Positions 47,582 to 59,045 of a DNA stretch of 64,000 nt are shown piece after piece; position 1 is the first letter of the stretch, and every line of letters starts with the position of its first letter. Origin of the DNA: Euleptes europaea (lineage: Eukaryota; Chordata; Lepidosauria; Squamata; Sphaerodactylidae); contig NC_079312.1 in NCBI RefSeq assembly GCF_029931775.1, positions 14,391,821 through 14,455,820 of the forward strand, read 5' to 3'. A model generated the notes under the pieces. The model was not told the origin of the DNA. It saw only the letters and a list, made by a program, of their open reading frames with translations, and ran no database searches. A program made the position numbers and the translations under genes.

Positions 47582-48667
47582 ATGAGGAAGAGATTTACAA
47601 GTTTTGCACACAGACAATCCCAGAAGTTGAAAGGTAAACAACAACAAAAATTCTTAGAAGAATTCGTAGTTTCTGAAGAAGAAGAACAAGAGGTAGACGT
47701 TGCAAAATTTAAACTTACACCAGAGAATACTCAAGATAAAAAAAATAAAAGTGTGGTCATGGCAAAAGAAAATCAAGATTTTTTTCTACGTACACAGGAG
47801 ATGATACTAGATTTGAAAACTTCTTTACAGAAATCAATACAAGATTCAGAACAAAAGGTTCTTCAAAGTATTTCTAAGGTTGAAGAGAAACTTGAACTCA
47901 ACTCCCAAGAAATTGTCAAAATTAAACAGAAGCAAGACGAAATTAAGACTTCAGTAACACATCATACTACAGAACTTCTGGAACAATCAAAAATAATTCA
48001 AGATCTTTCAACTAAATCTGATGCCCACGAGGTGAAGCTCCGAGATAAGAACATCAAATTTCGCGGGATTCCAGAACATTTCGGGAAAGAAACTCTAGAA
48101 TCCGATATCAGGACACTTCTCCATGATAACTACGAATTTGAAGAAGACGATACTCTCCTGGAATTTTGCTACAGAATAAACTCTTTTTATGCCACCAAAT
48201 ATAAAAAACCAAGAGATATACTGGTGAGATTTGTCCATAAAAGAACTAGAGATCTCTTGTTAAAGACACAAAGAGACGATCCATTAATCTGGGAAGGGAA
48301 TTCAATACAGATCCTAACCGATCTTCCAAGAAGTGTCCTAACAAAAAGGAAAGAGTACAACGATCTGAAGCAAGAATTGGACAAGCGACAAATTAGGTTT
48401 CGTTGGCTTATTCCATACTCACTAGAGATTTCTTTGCCGCAAGGGAAAAGGATAATTCATAATCAACTCCAAGCCAAAGAGTTACTTGAAGAATTCAAAA
48501 TTCAAGGAGACACAGTTCCAAAAGACTCCGAAGACTCTCCAGGAGAAGGCCCCAGTAAATCTCAACCGATTCCGAAGGGGAAAAAACAACCGCTTGAGAA
48601 GCGAGAACTTAGAAAAAACAAGAAGACTTCCGAAGGCGACAAACTAAACCAAGCAGCTGCCTTGTAG
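47582..48667 (+). CDS. L1 ORF1 protein (RNA-binding chaperone)
   Basis: 361 residues from the ATG at 47,582. The longer frame start at 47,573 is a TTG and is rejected. Basic N-terminus (MRKRFTSFAHRQSQKLKGKQQQKF), an acidic patch, then a coiled coil from about residue 70 to 150 with heptad-like L/I/V spacing. An RRM-like region starts near RDKNIKFRGIPEHFGKE. A C-terminal domain follows, around DILVRFVHKRTRDLLL and IQILTDLPRSVLTKRKEY. The tail is Lys/Ser/Pro-rich. In L1 this protein trimerises, coats L1 RNA and helps target-primed reverse transcription. Length fits vertebrate L1 ORF1p (~330-380). Confidence 0.94.
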   Translation: MRKRFTSFAHRQSQKLKGKQQQKFLEEFVVSEEEEQEVDVAKFKLTPENTQDKKNKSVVMAKENQDFFLRTQEMILDLKTSLQKSIQDSEQKVLQSISKVEEKLELNSQEIVKIKQKQDEIKTSVTHHTTELLEQSKIIQDLSTKSDAHEVKLRDKNIKFRGIPEHFGKETLESDIRTLLHDNYEFEEDDTLLEFCYRINSFYATKYKKPRDILVRFVHKRTRDLLLKTQRDDPLIWEGNSIQILTDLPRSVLTKRKEYNDLKQELDKRQIRFRWLIPYSLEISLPQGKRIIHNQLQAKELLEEFKIQGDTVPKDSEDSPGEGPSKSQPIPKGKKQPLEKRELRKNKKTSEGDKLNQAAAL

Positions 48668-48687
48668 AATCGAATCTTAATTTTACC

Positions 48688-51600
48688 ATGAATCATCTGC
48701 AGATAACATCACTAAATATTAATGGTCTCAACTCTCCTAACAAAAGAAAAAGAGTTTTTCACAGTTTAAAAAAGCAAAAGAAAGACATCATCTGTCTCCA
48801 AGAAACCCATATAAAAAAAAATCATGAAACTTTTTTACACATAAACCATCTTGGAACCCCTTACTTGGCATCGGCGAAGGTGAAGAAGAGAGGCCTTGCA
48901 ATTTACATCAATGAGAAAGTTTTGACGGTAAAATCCCATATAGCAGACTCGGATGGACGCTATCAGATTTTAATCCTTTTTGGATCAGATGGAATTTGCT
49001 TCACAATAGTGCATATCTATGCTCCGAATGCTGCTAAAGAAACTTTCTATGAAGCACTGTTTAAGAATCTTACAGAATACCATCAAGGAGAAATTATAAT
49101 GATAGGAGATTTCAACGCAGTTGTGAATCCCATGATTGATAAGACTCATAGCAGTACATCTGGAAAGTTGCCGAAGAGTGTCTTTAAATTAATGAAAGAA
49201 TTTGACTTAATTGATATATGGAGAATGAAAAATCCAAAAACAAAAGATTATACTTTCTACTCAAACCGTCATAAATCACACTCAAGAATTGATATGTGTT
49301 GGACTTCTAGATCAATGATAACAAATGTGGAGAAGATATATATAGCACCCAGGATATTGTCAGATCATAATCCAATTGAATTGACTTTAATAAGAGGCAA
49401 AACAGGGATCAGAAGATGGCGGATGAATGATCAATTACTTCGGAACAAGCAAATACTTGAACAATGTAAACATGACTTGAAAGAGTTTTTTATTTTAAAC
49501 AAAACAGAAGATATGTCCGATCTTGTTATATGGGACACCAGCAAAGCTTTTGTAAGAGGGAAAATGATCGCCCTGAATTCTAAAAAAAAAAAAGAGAGAC
49601 AGAAGAAATTTAAAGAATTACAAGATCAATTAAGAAAATTGGAAAAGAAAATCCAGATTAAGCCAGATAAAACCATTCTACATGATATCAAGATGACCAA
49701 GCACCAAATAGAGTTGATAGAAACAGAAGAAATTAGAACAAAAATTAAATATGCCAAGCAGAGGTTTTTTGAAAGAGCAAATAAGCCAGGTCGTTTTTTA
49801 GCCAATCAACTTCGACAACAAGAGAAGAAACGGAAGATAATTGGTGCCAAAGCTGATGGGAAAATTTATAACAAACAAGAAGAAATCGAAAAAATATTTT
49901 TGGAATACTACAAGCAACTTTATTCGAAGGATGATTTGCGAGAACAAGGACTTTCAACTTATTTAGTTGACGCACAACTATCTAAACTCTCGCTAGATGA
50001 ACAAGAGACACTCAATCAGAAGATAACAACCCAAGAAATTGTAGATGCTATCAACAATCTAAAATCAGACAAGGCACCTGGACCAGATGGTTTAACACCT
50101 CAATATTATAAATTGCTAGAACATCAATTAACCCCAGTTTTACTTTCTCTCTACGAGGTAATAGAACATGGTAAGATTCCTCCATCATGGCAAGAAGCTC
50201 ACATTTCACTAATTCCAAAAGAAGCTGCAGACCAATACCTTCCCCAAGCTTACAGACCAATATCATTATTGAATATTGATTACAAAATTTTTGTCTCTAT
50301 AATTACCAAAAGATTTCAAAAATATATCGGAAATTTGGTATATCCAGATCAAACAGGTTTCATTCCTAAGAGACTCATGAAAGACAATGTGAGACTGGTT
50401 CTCAGTGCAATAAAATATGCAAAGTCAAAATCATTAAAAACAGCAATGATATTTTTAGATGCTGAAAAAGCTTTTGACAATGTTTCCTGGCATTTTATTA
50501 GTCAAACATTACAACAAATGGACTGTGGAGAAACTTTACTTAAAGTTTTTAATACGATATATTCGGTGCAAAGAGCTCGCCTCTTGATTAACGGTCAGCT
50601 GTCTACAGAATTGAACATCACAAAAGGTACTAGACAAGGTTGTCCTCTTTCTCCATTTTTATTCGACTTATCAATGGAGGTCTTCTCAAATTACATAAGA
50701 AATGATCCAAAAATCAAAGGTTTAACAATAGGAAATGAAGAACACAAAATTAAAAGTTATGCAGACGACGTTGTCTTAATTTGTCAAAATCCTGAGCAAA
50801 CACTCCCATACGTTTACAATCATCTTACCGAATATGCAAAATACTCTGGGTATAAACTTAACAAAACAAAGACGAAAATACTGACTTTTAATTTAACAGC
50901 AGAAGAAGACAAGCTTATAGAAGACATTACAGGATGCCGAATCACCAAAGAATCAGTGAAATATTTGGGAGTCAACATATCCTCACAAAACAACACGCTC
51001 TTAAGGTTAAACTACTTGAAAATCTGGGGAGAAATAGAAAAAGATCTGAGTTTATGGTCAAAGATGAACATTTCATGGTTAGGAAGGATATCGACGATAA
51101 AGATGAACGTTCTTCCTAGATTAAATTTTTTATTTCAATTTTTGCCGATTGACATCTCTGAAAAGATATTAGATAATTGGCAAAAACAAATCAACCGATT
51201 TGTCTGGAACGGGAAAAAACCTAGAGTAAGATTTAAAGTCCTTCAAGATGAAAAGAAAAGAGGAGGGCTGGCAATGCCCAACATCAAACTATATCACCAT
51301 GCAGCCTGCCTATCTTGGATAACCGAATGGATAAAACAACCAAAAAGTCGACATGTTATTTTAGAACGGGCAGATTTGGGACAGGGTTTTCACAAAGTTT
51401 TGTGGGACCCCAAATCAAAAATCCAAAAAGATAAAGTACAAGAAGATTGCGATGTTAAAACAGTGTTACTAAAAGTTTGGAAAAGATATAAAAAGAGAAT
51501 AAGTCCTTCTCCACCATCTATAATGTCACCAACTGAAGCTTATCATGATAATGTTAAACTAAAACCGGGTGTTCATTTTACTTACAACGACATGATAGAG

Positions 51601-52428
51601 TCCACGGGTGAAATCAAGGATATGATCAAACTTCAAGAAAAATTTCAAAAGTTGAACTGGTTAACTTTCTTACAATTGAGATCCAATTTGCAAAAAGACT
51701 GCTCATATCCACAACCATTTCGTGAACTAACTGAATTTGAGCAGTTGATATCCAAAAATGATTCACACATACTAGGAAAAATATATAAACTTCTCCTGAA
51801 ATACGATACAGAAGAAGAACAAGTAAAAATAAACATGATAAAGTGGATGCAAAATCTTGGAGAAATGATCAATATGGACTCATGGGAAAAACTCTGCTCT
51901 TCCGAATTGAAATACACTGTTTCCCAAGAAGTGAAAGAAAATTGGTATAAGACCTTCTACAGATGGTACCTGACTCCCAATATGCTTTCTCAAATGACAA
52001 CTCCAGGGGAAAAAGGCGCATGTTGGAAATGTCAAGAATCAGACGGTTCTTATTTTCACGTCTGGTGGACGTGTCCAAAGTTACAACTATACTGGAAAAG
52101 AGTTCATCGTGAACTACAATTGATGTTAGATATGAAGTTTTTATTCGACCCAAAATTTTACCTACTCAGTATAGTACCGTTAAATTTACCTCAAAAATTG
52201 CATGACGTTTTTAAGTATGCCACAACAGCCGCCAGAATAATCCTAGCAAGAACATGGAAACAGACCCACATACCTGAAATTGATGATTGGAAAGAAAAAC
52301 TTTTGGAATATGCAGCAATGGCTAAAATGACCGATGAACTAAATCCTAAACTCAGTGAATCTATCGAGCAATTTCAGGAAAAGTGGGCTTCTTTTTATAC
52401 ATATATGAAATGCAACCAACATGAATAA
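48688..52428 (+). CDS. L1 ORF2 protein (endonuclease / reverse transcriptase)
   Basis: 1,246 residues with no stop. N-terminal APE-like endonuclease: SLNINGLN (Asn ~10-15), CLQETH (Glu ~39), IGDFNAV (Asp ~141), SRIDMCW and LSDHNPIEL. Reverse transcriptase: PGPDGLTPQYYK, YRPISLLNIDYKIFVSIITKR, DQTGFIPKR, MIFLDAEKAFDNV, GTRQGCPLSPFLFDL and the catalytic YADD at residues 691-694. C-terminal cysteine motif CWKCQESDGSYFHVWWTC from residue 1,112. It nicks target DNA and primes reverse transcription of L1 RNA. Every key residue of the family that I can check is present. Confidence 0.96.
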   Translation: MNHLQITSLNINGLNSPNKRKRVFHSLKKQKKDIICLQETHIKKNHETFLHINHLGTPYLASAKVKKRGLAIYINEKVLTVKSHIADSDGRYQILILFGSDGICFTIVHIYAPNAAKETFYEALFKNLTEYHQGEIIMIGDFNAVVNPMIDKTHSSTSGKLPKSVFKLMKEFDLIDIWRMKNPKTKDYTFYSNRHKSHSRIDMCWTSRSMITNVEKIYIAPRILSDHNPIELTLIRGKTGIRRWRMNDQLLRNKQILEQCKHDLKEFFILNKTEDMSDLVIWDTSKAFVRGKMIALNSKKKKERQKKFKELQDQLRKLEKKIQIKPDKTILHDIKMTKHQIELIETEEIRTKIKYAKQRFFERANKPGRFLANQLRQQEKKRKIIGAKADGKIYNKQEEIEKIFLEYYKQLYSKDDLREQGLSTYLVDAQLSKLSLDEQETLNQKITTQEIVDAINNLKSDKAPGPDGLTPQYYKLLEHQLTPVLLSLYEVIEHGKIPPSWQEAHISLIPKEAADQYLPQAYRPISLLNIDYKIFVSIITKRFQKYIGNLVYPDQTGFIPKRLMKDNVRLVLSAIKYAKSKSLKTAMIFLDAEKAFDNVSWHFISQTLQQMDCGETLLKVFNTIYSVQRARLLINGQLSTELNITKGTRQGCPLSPFLFDLSMEVFSNYIRNDPKIKGLTIGNEEHKIKSYADDVVLICQNPEQTLPYVYNHLTEYAKYSGYKLNKTKTKILTFNLTAEEDKLIEDITGCRITKESVKYLGVNISSQNNTLLRLNYLKIWGEIEKDLSLWSKMNISWLGRISTIKMNVLPRLNFLFQFLPIDISEKILDNWQKQINRFVWNGKKPRVRFKVLQDEKKRGGLAMPNIKLYHHAACLSWITEWIKQPKSRHVILERADLGQGFHKVLWDPKSKIQKDKVQEDCDVKTVLLKVWKRYKKRISPSPPSIMSPTEAYHDNVKLKPGVHFTYNDMIESTGEIKDMIKLQEKFQKLNWLTFLQLRSNLQKDCSYPQPFRELTEFEQLISKNDSHILGKIYKLLLKYDTEEEQVKINMIKWMQNLGEMINMDSWEKLCSSELKYTVSQEVKENWYKTFYRWYLTPNMLSQMTTPGEKGACWKCQESDGSYFHVWWTCPKLQLYWKRVHRELQLMLDMKFLFDPKFYLLSIVPLNLPQKLHDVFKYATTAARIILARTWKQTHIPEIDDWKEKLLEYAAMAKMTDELNPKLSESIEQFQEKWASFYTYMKCNQHE

Positions 52429-52690
52429 TCTATGCTAAAATATTATAAGACTCTGTTGTATACTTTTTATCTCAAATAACTGTTAAACAAGAATAAGAAT
52501 TTTTAAAATATAAGAGAAATTATGAAGCAAGAATTTCAAACTAAAGTTATTCTGTAACTTTATTTTATTTAGAAATCATCTTACAATATTGTATTGTTTT
52601 TATAATGTTAACAACTATCCCTTTCCCTTTTTCCTTTTTTGTACCCCTTAAAAATGCAAGAAAAAAAAAAAAAAGGAAGCTGTAAATCTT
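52429..52690 (+). other. L1 3' UTR, poly-A tail and target repeat
   Basis: About 230 bp AT-rich 3' UTR without a canonical AATAAA near its end, a 14-A tail ending at 52,674, then the right copy of the target duplication. Confidence 0.85.
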
Positions 52691-53845
52691 TACACTTCAG
52701 GGAGGCGGCAGGGGAATCCTTTAATGTTGATTGCTGAGGATGCTTTCCCACAGGATACAACAGGATACGGAGGTGGGGGGGAAGGCAGAGGAGAGCTACA
52801 TGATTCTCTCACTTCAGCATAATGGCTGCTCTTTGGCTCAGGAGACAACCAGGAATCATGGCTTCCCATTTGGATCAAGTGGCAATCAGGATTATGGCAA
52901 CTCTTGTGCTGGTTCTGCAGGTGACCTGGTCTCTCGTCCTGGAACAGCCTGTTGTTGCAATGGAGCACTAGCCCAGGGCAACGGGCTGATGGTGCTTTAG
53001 ACAGTACATAGTTTCTGATGTGGTTGCCATAACCAGGCCTGGAGGGTCAGGCAAATGCAACGTTTCAAACAATCAGGGAGTCTCTGGTGTGGGTGCCATG
53101 ACCAGGACTGGAGGGTCAGGCAGTGCATATCGTAACATCACCCCCTTAAAATACTTCCTAGATCACCACTGATATCACACACAGCAATGGCCACCTCTGA
53201 TGAGGGATTCCCTCTTCTCTTCTGATGTGAAGCCTTTAACACATGCATACAACTCCTAAAAGGGATGCGGGGTTTCCTGCACAATCCCTGCACTATAAAT
53301 GTTGTAAATGATCGATAAGCTTCCAGCCCTAGTGCGTGGCATAGACATGCTTTGAAGGAATGTGTGGATGGGTTAAGAGAATGGGAAGTTTTTTCCTGCA
53401 GCAGATGAAATACAAGCCCGCAGCTGTGCTTTGCCAAGTCCATTTTACAAGAGAGGGCCACATGTTGAGGGATGAGCTTTCTGCCCTCATGCCGGATTCA
53501 ATATCACTGAAGTGAGAGTACACAAATCTTACTGTGTTGCAGCCCTTACTGGCAGCCCTATCAGGTAGGTACGTAGTCTGATCCTCACACTGCAGCGGGA
53601 TGAAGGGGCAGATGCTGAGACCAAGAGAGAAAGCCTGACTAAGTCTGTGGGGGGTAGGCATGGTTAAAAGGGGGAGCAGCTCAAGAGGCAGCCATTCTCG
53701 AGCTGCAATGTGTATATAGCTAGGCTGCCAGGCAGTTTAGTCAAGGTGCCAGACAGTTAAGTCAAACTACTGCCCCCCCCGATCAGCCCCCCCCATGCAC
53801 TCACTAATAACTTAAAAAGCACATAATCAAAAAGAATGAGTGAGT
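52691..53845. other. Non-coding DNA with a ~65-bp tandem pair
   Basis: At 53,016-53,130 the block 'gccataaccaggcctggagg' recurs as 'gccatgaccaggactggagg', a two-copy tandem. The rest up to 53,845 shows no gene. Short frames on the minus strand have no family features. Confidence 0.5.
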
Positions 53846-53851
53846 GCCCAC

Positions 53852-54264
53852 TGTAATGGAAATTGCGGAAGACAATTATACTCACGAGGAGAGAGGTGGT
53901 GATCAATACAGCCCTTCCCCGTGTGAGAGCAATCTCAGGTCATTAGGGAGTTAACTTTCACACAGCACTGTAAATAATGAGCACCCGGTAGTGGGGAAAA
54001 TATATCTGGCTTTGCTCACTACTGAAGAAGAGAGAGGGGGGCTCCAGACACGAAGCCAGAGAGAGAAGGAGTGTCTGCAGAACAAAGACGGACTGCCAGA
54101 CAGGACGAAGCGGCTTGCTTGCCTCCCAGGAGACGACTTCTCATCTTCTGAAGGTTATTAGCCTGGGTAAAGGGGTTATTTTTGTTTAATATAACTGCAT
54201 ACCTTGTTTTCCTCAACACCTCCCTGTTGGAATCCGTTTGTTTTTCTAAACCATGGGCAATACA
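53852..54264 (+). mobile_element. Solo LTR, 413 bp
   Basis: Starts TGTAATGGA and ends GGGCAATACA. It is flanked by the 6-bp repeat gcccac (53,846-53,851 and 54,265-54,270), with a TATA-like 'aaatatatc' near 54,000. No canonical polyadenylation signal was seen. Fossil; a 6-bp duplication would fit a class II-like retrovirus. Confidence 0.62.
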
Positions 54265-54270
54265 GCCCAC

Positions 54271-54904
54271 ACACCAGCCTGATGGGCAGGCAATGGTTTT
54301 GGCAGGATTTCACCCCTATGAGAACAGCTTAGCCTAACCTTTCACTAATTGAATGCACTGCACACAGAGGCTGTGCGGTCCAGGATTTACAAGCAGTGGA
54401 CGCTCTAGACTTAAACTTGTCTGCCTCCCATAGAGACTATGGCACAGGAGGGACAGAATTCTACTTTCAAAATAAGGATAGGGTTACAGGCCCTGTGCCT
54501 ACCAGAAAATGGAAGAGCTCCACTGGATAGTAAAATACAAAGATAAGCAAAACCAAAGATTCATATTTATTTTAATCCCATCCTCTCAGCTGAACGAGTT
54601 TACACAGAGACTTGCCATAAGAGAACAATACAACCACAACATCAATATCTAACATCTTATAAGCATCTGCACAGTGGCTATTTTGACTACTGACCCGAGG
54701 AAGCAAACCCCTCTATCCTGCTCCAGATGCAGGTGTGATTGGCAGGTTCCTACTTGAGCATGAAAGACAGTGAGAAAACTCTCTCCCATTTAACACTGAA
54801 TTTACTAATGGAGAAAAAAACAAAGGCATTTATGCAATTTCTCTGCATGAATACAGTAACACCGAAATGATACGAAAGGCTTTTGCGCCCGTCTCAGCAA
54901 TTAG
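54271..54904. other. 3' flank of ZNF gene C
   Basis: From ~54,750 it aligns with 6,520-6,640 of unit A ('gcatgaaagacag', 'ctctcccattt'). No gene. Confidence 0.5.
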
Positions 54905-56158
<1,254 letters not shown>

Positions 56159-56533
56159 CTGCTTGAAGAGAGATTCAGAAATCAAATAAGATCTTTAAGA
56201 AAGAAAGACTACTTAGCACGGCCTGTCATTACCGAACAGTACTTTCCCTGCTGAGAACTGCAGACTGGAAAAAGCCTGTGTATAACTTCGAGCAAGGAAA
56301 AGGACAGGGAGAGGTGGGGGGGGGGCAGAGTGAACATGAAGGACAGACCAAAGAGGAACTACTTCCTTTCAGTCCAGTGGCCACTGGACATGCCTGTTGT
56401 TCCAAAGACTCTGTGGCAGCACATCCACAGCCTCTTTATGCTCCTTGTTTGAGGAGATTTTCATCCCCTAGGGTCAATCAAAGAGAAGTCACTGTTTTTC
56501 TAGATCTCTAGGAGCTCTCCCACATGCAAATAG
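56159..56533. other. Intron of gene C with empty L1 site
   Basis: Aligned with 8,860-9,143 and 10,578-10,640 of unit A. At ~56,440-56,470 'ctccttgtttgaggagattt' is the uninterrupted version of the L1 target. Confidence 0.7.
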
Positions 56534-57300
56534 TTCCCTGATTAGCAATGTTTATTTATTTATCTGGAAAAAGTCTAGGCCGCCTCTCCAGAGAACCTCC
56601 CCAAGGCGGCTTACAAACGTCACAAAAAGAAAAAGTTCCCAAACAACTCTGACAGAGCATCAAGCCAACAATACATGAATCAGCTGAAAATGGATTTCAA
56701 ACATTCTTTTTGCTAAAAGTAGATTATAACACAATGGTTAAAACCCTTAATTAAAAGCCTGGGTAAAGACAAACATTCGGGCATAAAAGGGATGTAGTGT
56801 AGGCAGGCACCACATAAACCTCAAGTGGAAGGGCATTCCATAGGCAAGTGGCCACCCCAGTCTCTGGCTGTCAGCTGCCCCACCTCTGAAGGCTGGACTT
56901 CGGGCTGGGGAGGGCAGGGTAAAAGTGCAATAAAATAAGTAATAAAATAGGGAGGGCAAAGCTTATGAGGAGAGGCTTAGGTGACAGGTTGGACAGGAGG
57001 GAAGGAGGCAGGTTTTTTTCAAGTAATCTGGTTCCAAGCCATTTAGTGTCTTATGGTGAGGAACCTGCCTTTGGAATTGTGCTCAGAATAGGCACTGAAC
57101 ACAGATCTTTCAGCACCAGGACAAAACCATCTCTGTATCTTGACCCTGACAGTAGCCTGGCTACCACATTTAAATCCAAATGAAGTTTCCAGATCGTTTT
57201 GAAAACCAGCCCCAAATATCAGTAGACCAACAAGTACAGTCAATTCTACATAGCATATCTCAACTGTTTTGCTTCTGTAGTAACAAGACAAGATCCACTT
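56534..57300. repeat. Unclassified interspersed repeat, uninterrupted (unit C)
   Basis: Continuous counterpart of 10,640-12,245 without the L2 and SINE insertions ('aacacaatggttaaaaccct' runs straight on). Confidence 0.6.
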
Positions 57301-58045
57301 GGAAATATGAAGGGTGGGGACAGAAGGGAATTCCACCCCAACCCTAATCTCCCCTTCCAGGATGTCACAGGAAGGGGTGTAGCCCTGTGAGGCTTCGAAG
57401 TTGCCTTGAGAATGTAGGCCTGTGGAAAATTTGCAGCAAGGCCCGAGGTCTGTGTGTGAGGGAAAGGCTTTCCTGAGGCCTACAGGCAGCTGCGGTCCTA
57501 AGCCTCAGGCCAAGTATCATGATACAGGAGAAAACAACCTCATCAGTGCACAAAGCACAGATCCTTCCTGGATATGCCTGCTTTGTTTCCGTGAAAAAGC
57601 CCAAAAGGATTCTCGCTCTCACCCAGTTCAGTCAGGAAGGAACCGTCCTCTCGAAATCCTCCGAGTAGACCCTCCAACGCTGCTTCTGAGGCAAGGCCTT
57701 CCTCTGCTCTCGAGGTCCCATTGTCTGTGTGAGGGGGAGAAAAAGAGAAAATATTTTTATCAGAGAGGGGCAGATCCTTGTATGTTTATCAGCAAGTAAG
57801 GAGCGTGTTCCCTCCCTGGGTTCATGTCTGGACAGGAGTGGATGATGTCCCACCACAGGAGTAAAACCCAGAGCAGGAGAAATCCATCTTGAGTGAAAAA
57901 TATGGGCACAGAAAGGTAGGAGAGAGAAACCAGACCTGTGGCGGCTCTTTTTTGGAGCAGCTGTGCAGTTTGAGATCCTCCCGGTAAACTCTCCTCTGCT
58001 TCTTCTGAGGAAAGGCCTTCCTCTTCTCTTGAAATGCCAGCATTT
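57301..58045 (-). other. Paired exon-like blocks upstream of gene C
   Basis: Minus strand 57,640-57,725 reads PREQRKALPQKQRWRVYSEDFERTVPS after an acceptor-like 'ctccccctcacacag'. Minus strand 57,960-58,040 reads FQEKRKAFPQKKQRRVYREDLKLHS. The two are related to each other, and the second is partly paralogous to ~12,640-12,780. They could be decayed alternative exons of the ancestral gene. No known domain. Confidence 0.35.
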
Positions 58046-58675
58046 ATTAAGTTCTGCTAAGTGAATACAACAAATGGTATGATTTCTGTAAAAAGCACTT
58101 GGTTTTCTGAGACACGAACATTTTGGAGTATATAAAAATAGAAAAGGAAATGCTTGAAGGTGACATAGAATATGTTGTATAAAGCATTAATTGTACTGGA
58201 TTGTCAGCCATAGAATACTGACAAATAGTTCAAGTTCTGCCAGGGAAGCAGAGAAAACCCTTAATCTGGGAACGCAGGCAGGCTGAGGGTTGGGAGGGCC
58301 TCATATGCTAGCACATGCCTCCACACCAAACATTTTCTTGGCTGCAGGAAAGTAATAGCTCAAGGAAGAGGATTCCAACCTAGCCTTCCTGAGCAGCTAG
58401 ATTTCTGTGAGCAGGAAACTTGGTTTGGAGGGGCATCCCACCACAGGAAGCCCTGCCCATAGTCTGCAGTTCTACACCCCTGGTGCAGGTTTTTCAGCCT
58501 AGGCAGGTTGAAGACTGGAGGACAGGGTTGTCAATTCCTGCTTGAAATTTCCAGAGAGTTGGGGTGGGGTCTGTGGGGGCCTTAGTTTGGGGAGTACAGT
58601 GGTAGCCCCCGCAGGAGATTACCAGGCCCCACCCGGAGGTTGGCAACCTTAACTCGGGACCCAGCCTGCAGAGAA
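58046..58675. other. Ancestral upstream blocks and MITE-like repeat (unit C)
   Basis: 58,080-58,265 matches 21,640-21,850, and 58,290-58,510 matches 15,740-15,945. A GGGTTGCCA-family repeat lies at 58,525-58,660. Confidence 0.55.
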
Positions 58676-59045
58676 CATAAGAAAAGCCATGCTGGATCAG
58701 GCCAAGGCCCATCAAGTCCAGCCGTCTGTTCACACGGCGGCCAACCAGGTGCCTCTAGGAAGCCCACGAATAAGACAACTGCAGGAGCATCCTAATATAA
58801 TAGGCATGCTCCTCTGATACTGGAGAGAATATGTATGCGTCATGACTAGTGGTCAATTTGACTAACCCTGTTCCTTGGGGGAATAAAAAAGAGGAATACC
58901 CATGCTGGATCAGACCAAGGCCCATCAAGTCCAGCAGTCTGGACCAACCAGGTGCCTCTAGGAAGCCCACAAGCAAAACTGCAGCAGCGCCCTCCTGCCT
59001 GTGCTTCCCAGCGCCTAATAAAGCAGGGATGCCCTTCTGATCCTG
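58676..59045 (-). mobile_element. Two CR1 3' ends in reverse orientation
   Basis: 58,676-58,850 begins 'gaacataagaaaagccatg', and 58,885-59,045 repeats 'catgctggatcagaccaagg'. Both are complements of the CR1 3' UTR as seen at 2,290-2,460. They are separate insertions or a tandem copy. Confidence 0.75.

Larger units (their letters stand above)
46347..52674 (+). mobile_element. Full-length L1 LINE, both ORFs open
   Basis: 6,328 bp between perfect 16-bp direct repeats ggaagctgtaaatctt (46,331-46,346 and 52,675-52,690). Order: GC-rich 5' UTR (~1.23 kb), ORF1, 20-bp spacer, ORF2, short 3' UTR and a 14-A tail. Both ORFs are uninterrupted, all catalytic blocks are present and the target repeats match exactly, so this looks like a young and possibly still mobile copy. 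The intronic L1 in units A and B is a diverged truncated relative. Confidence 0.96.
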
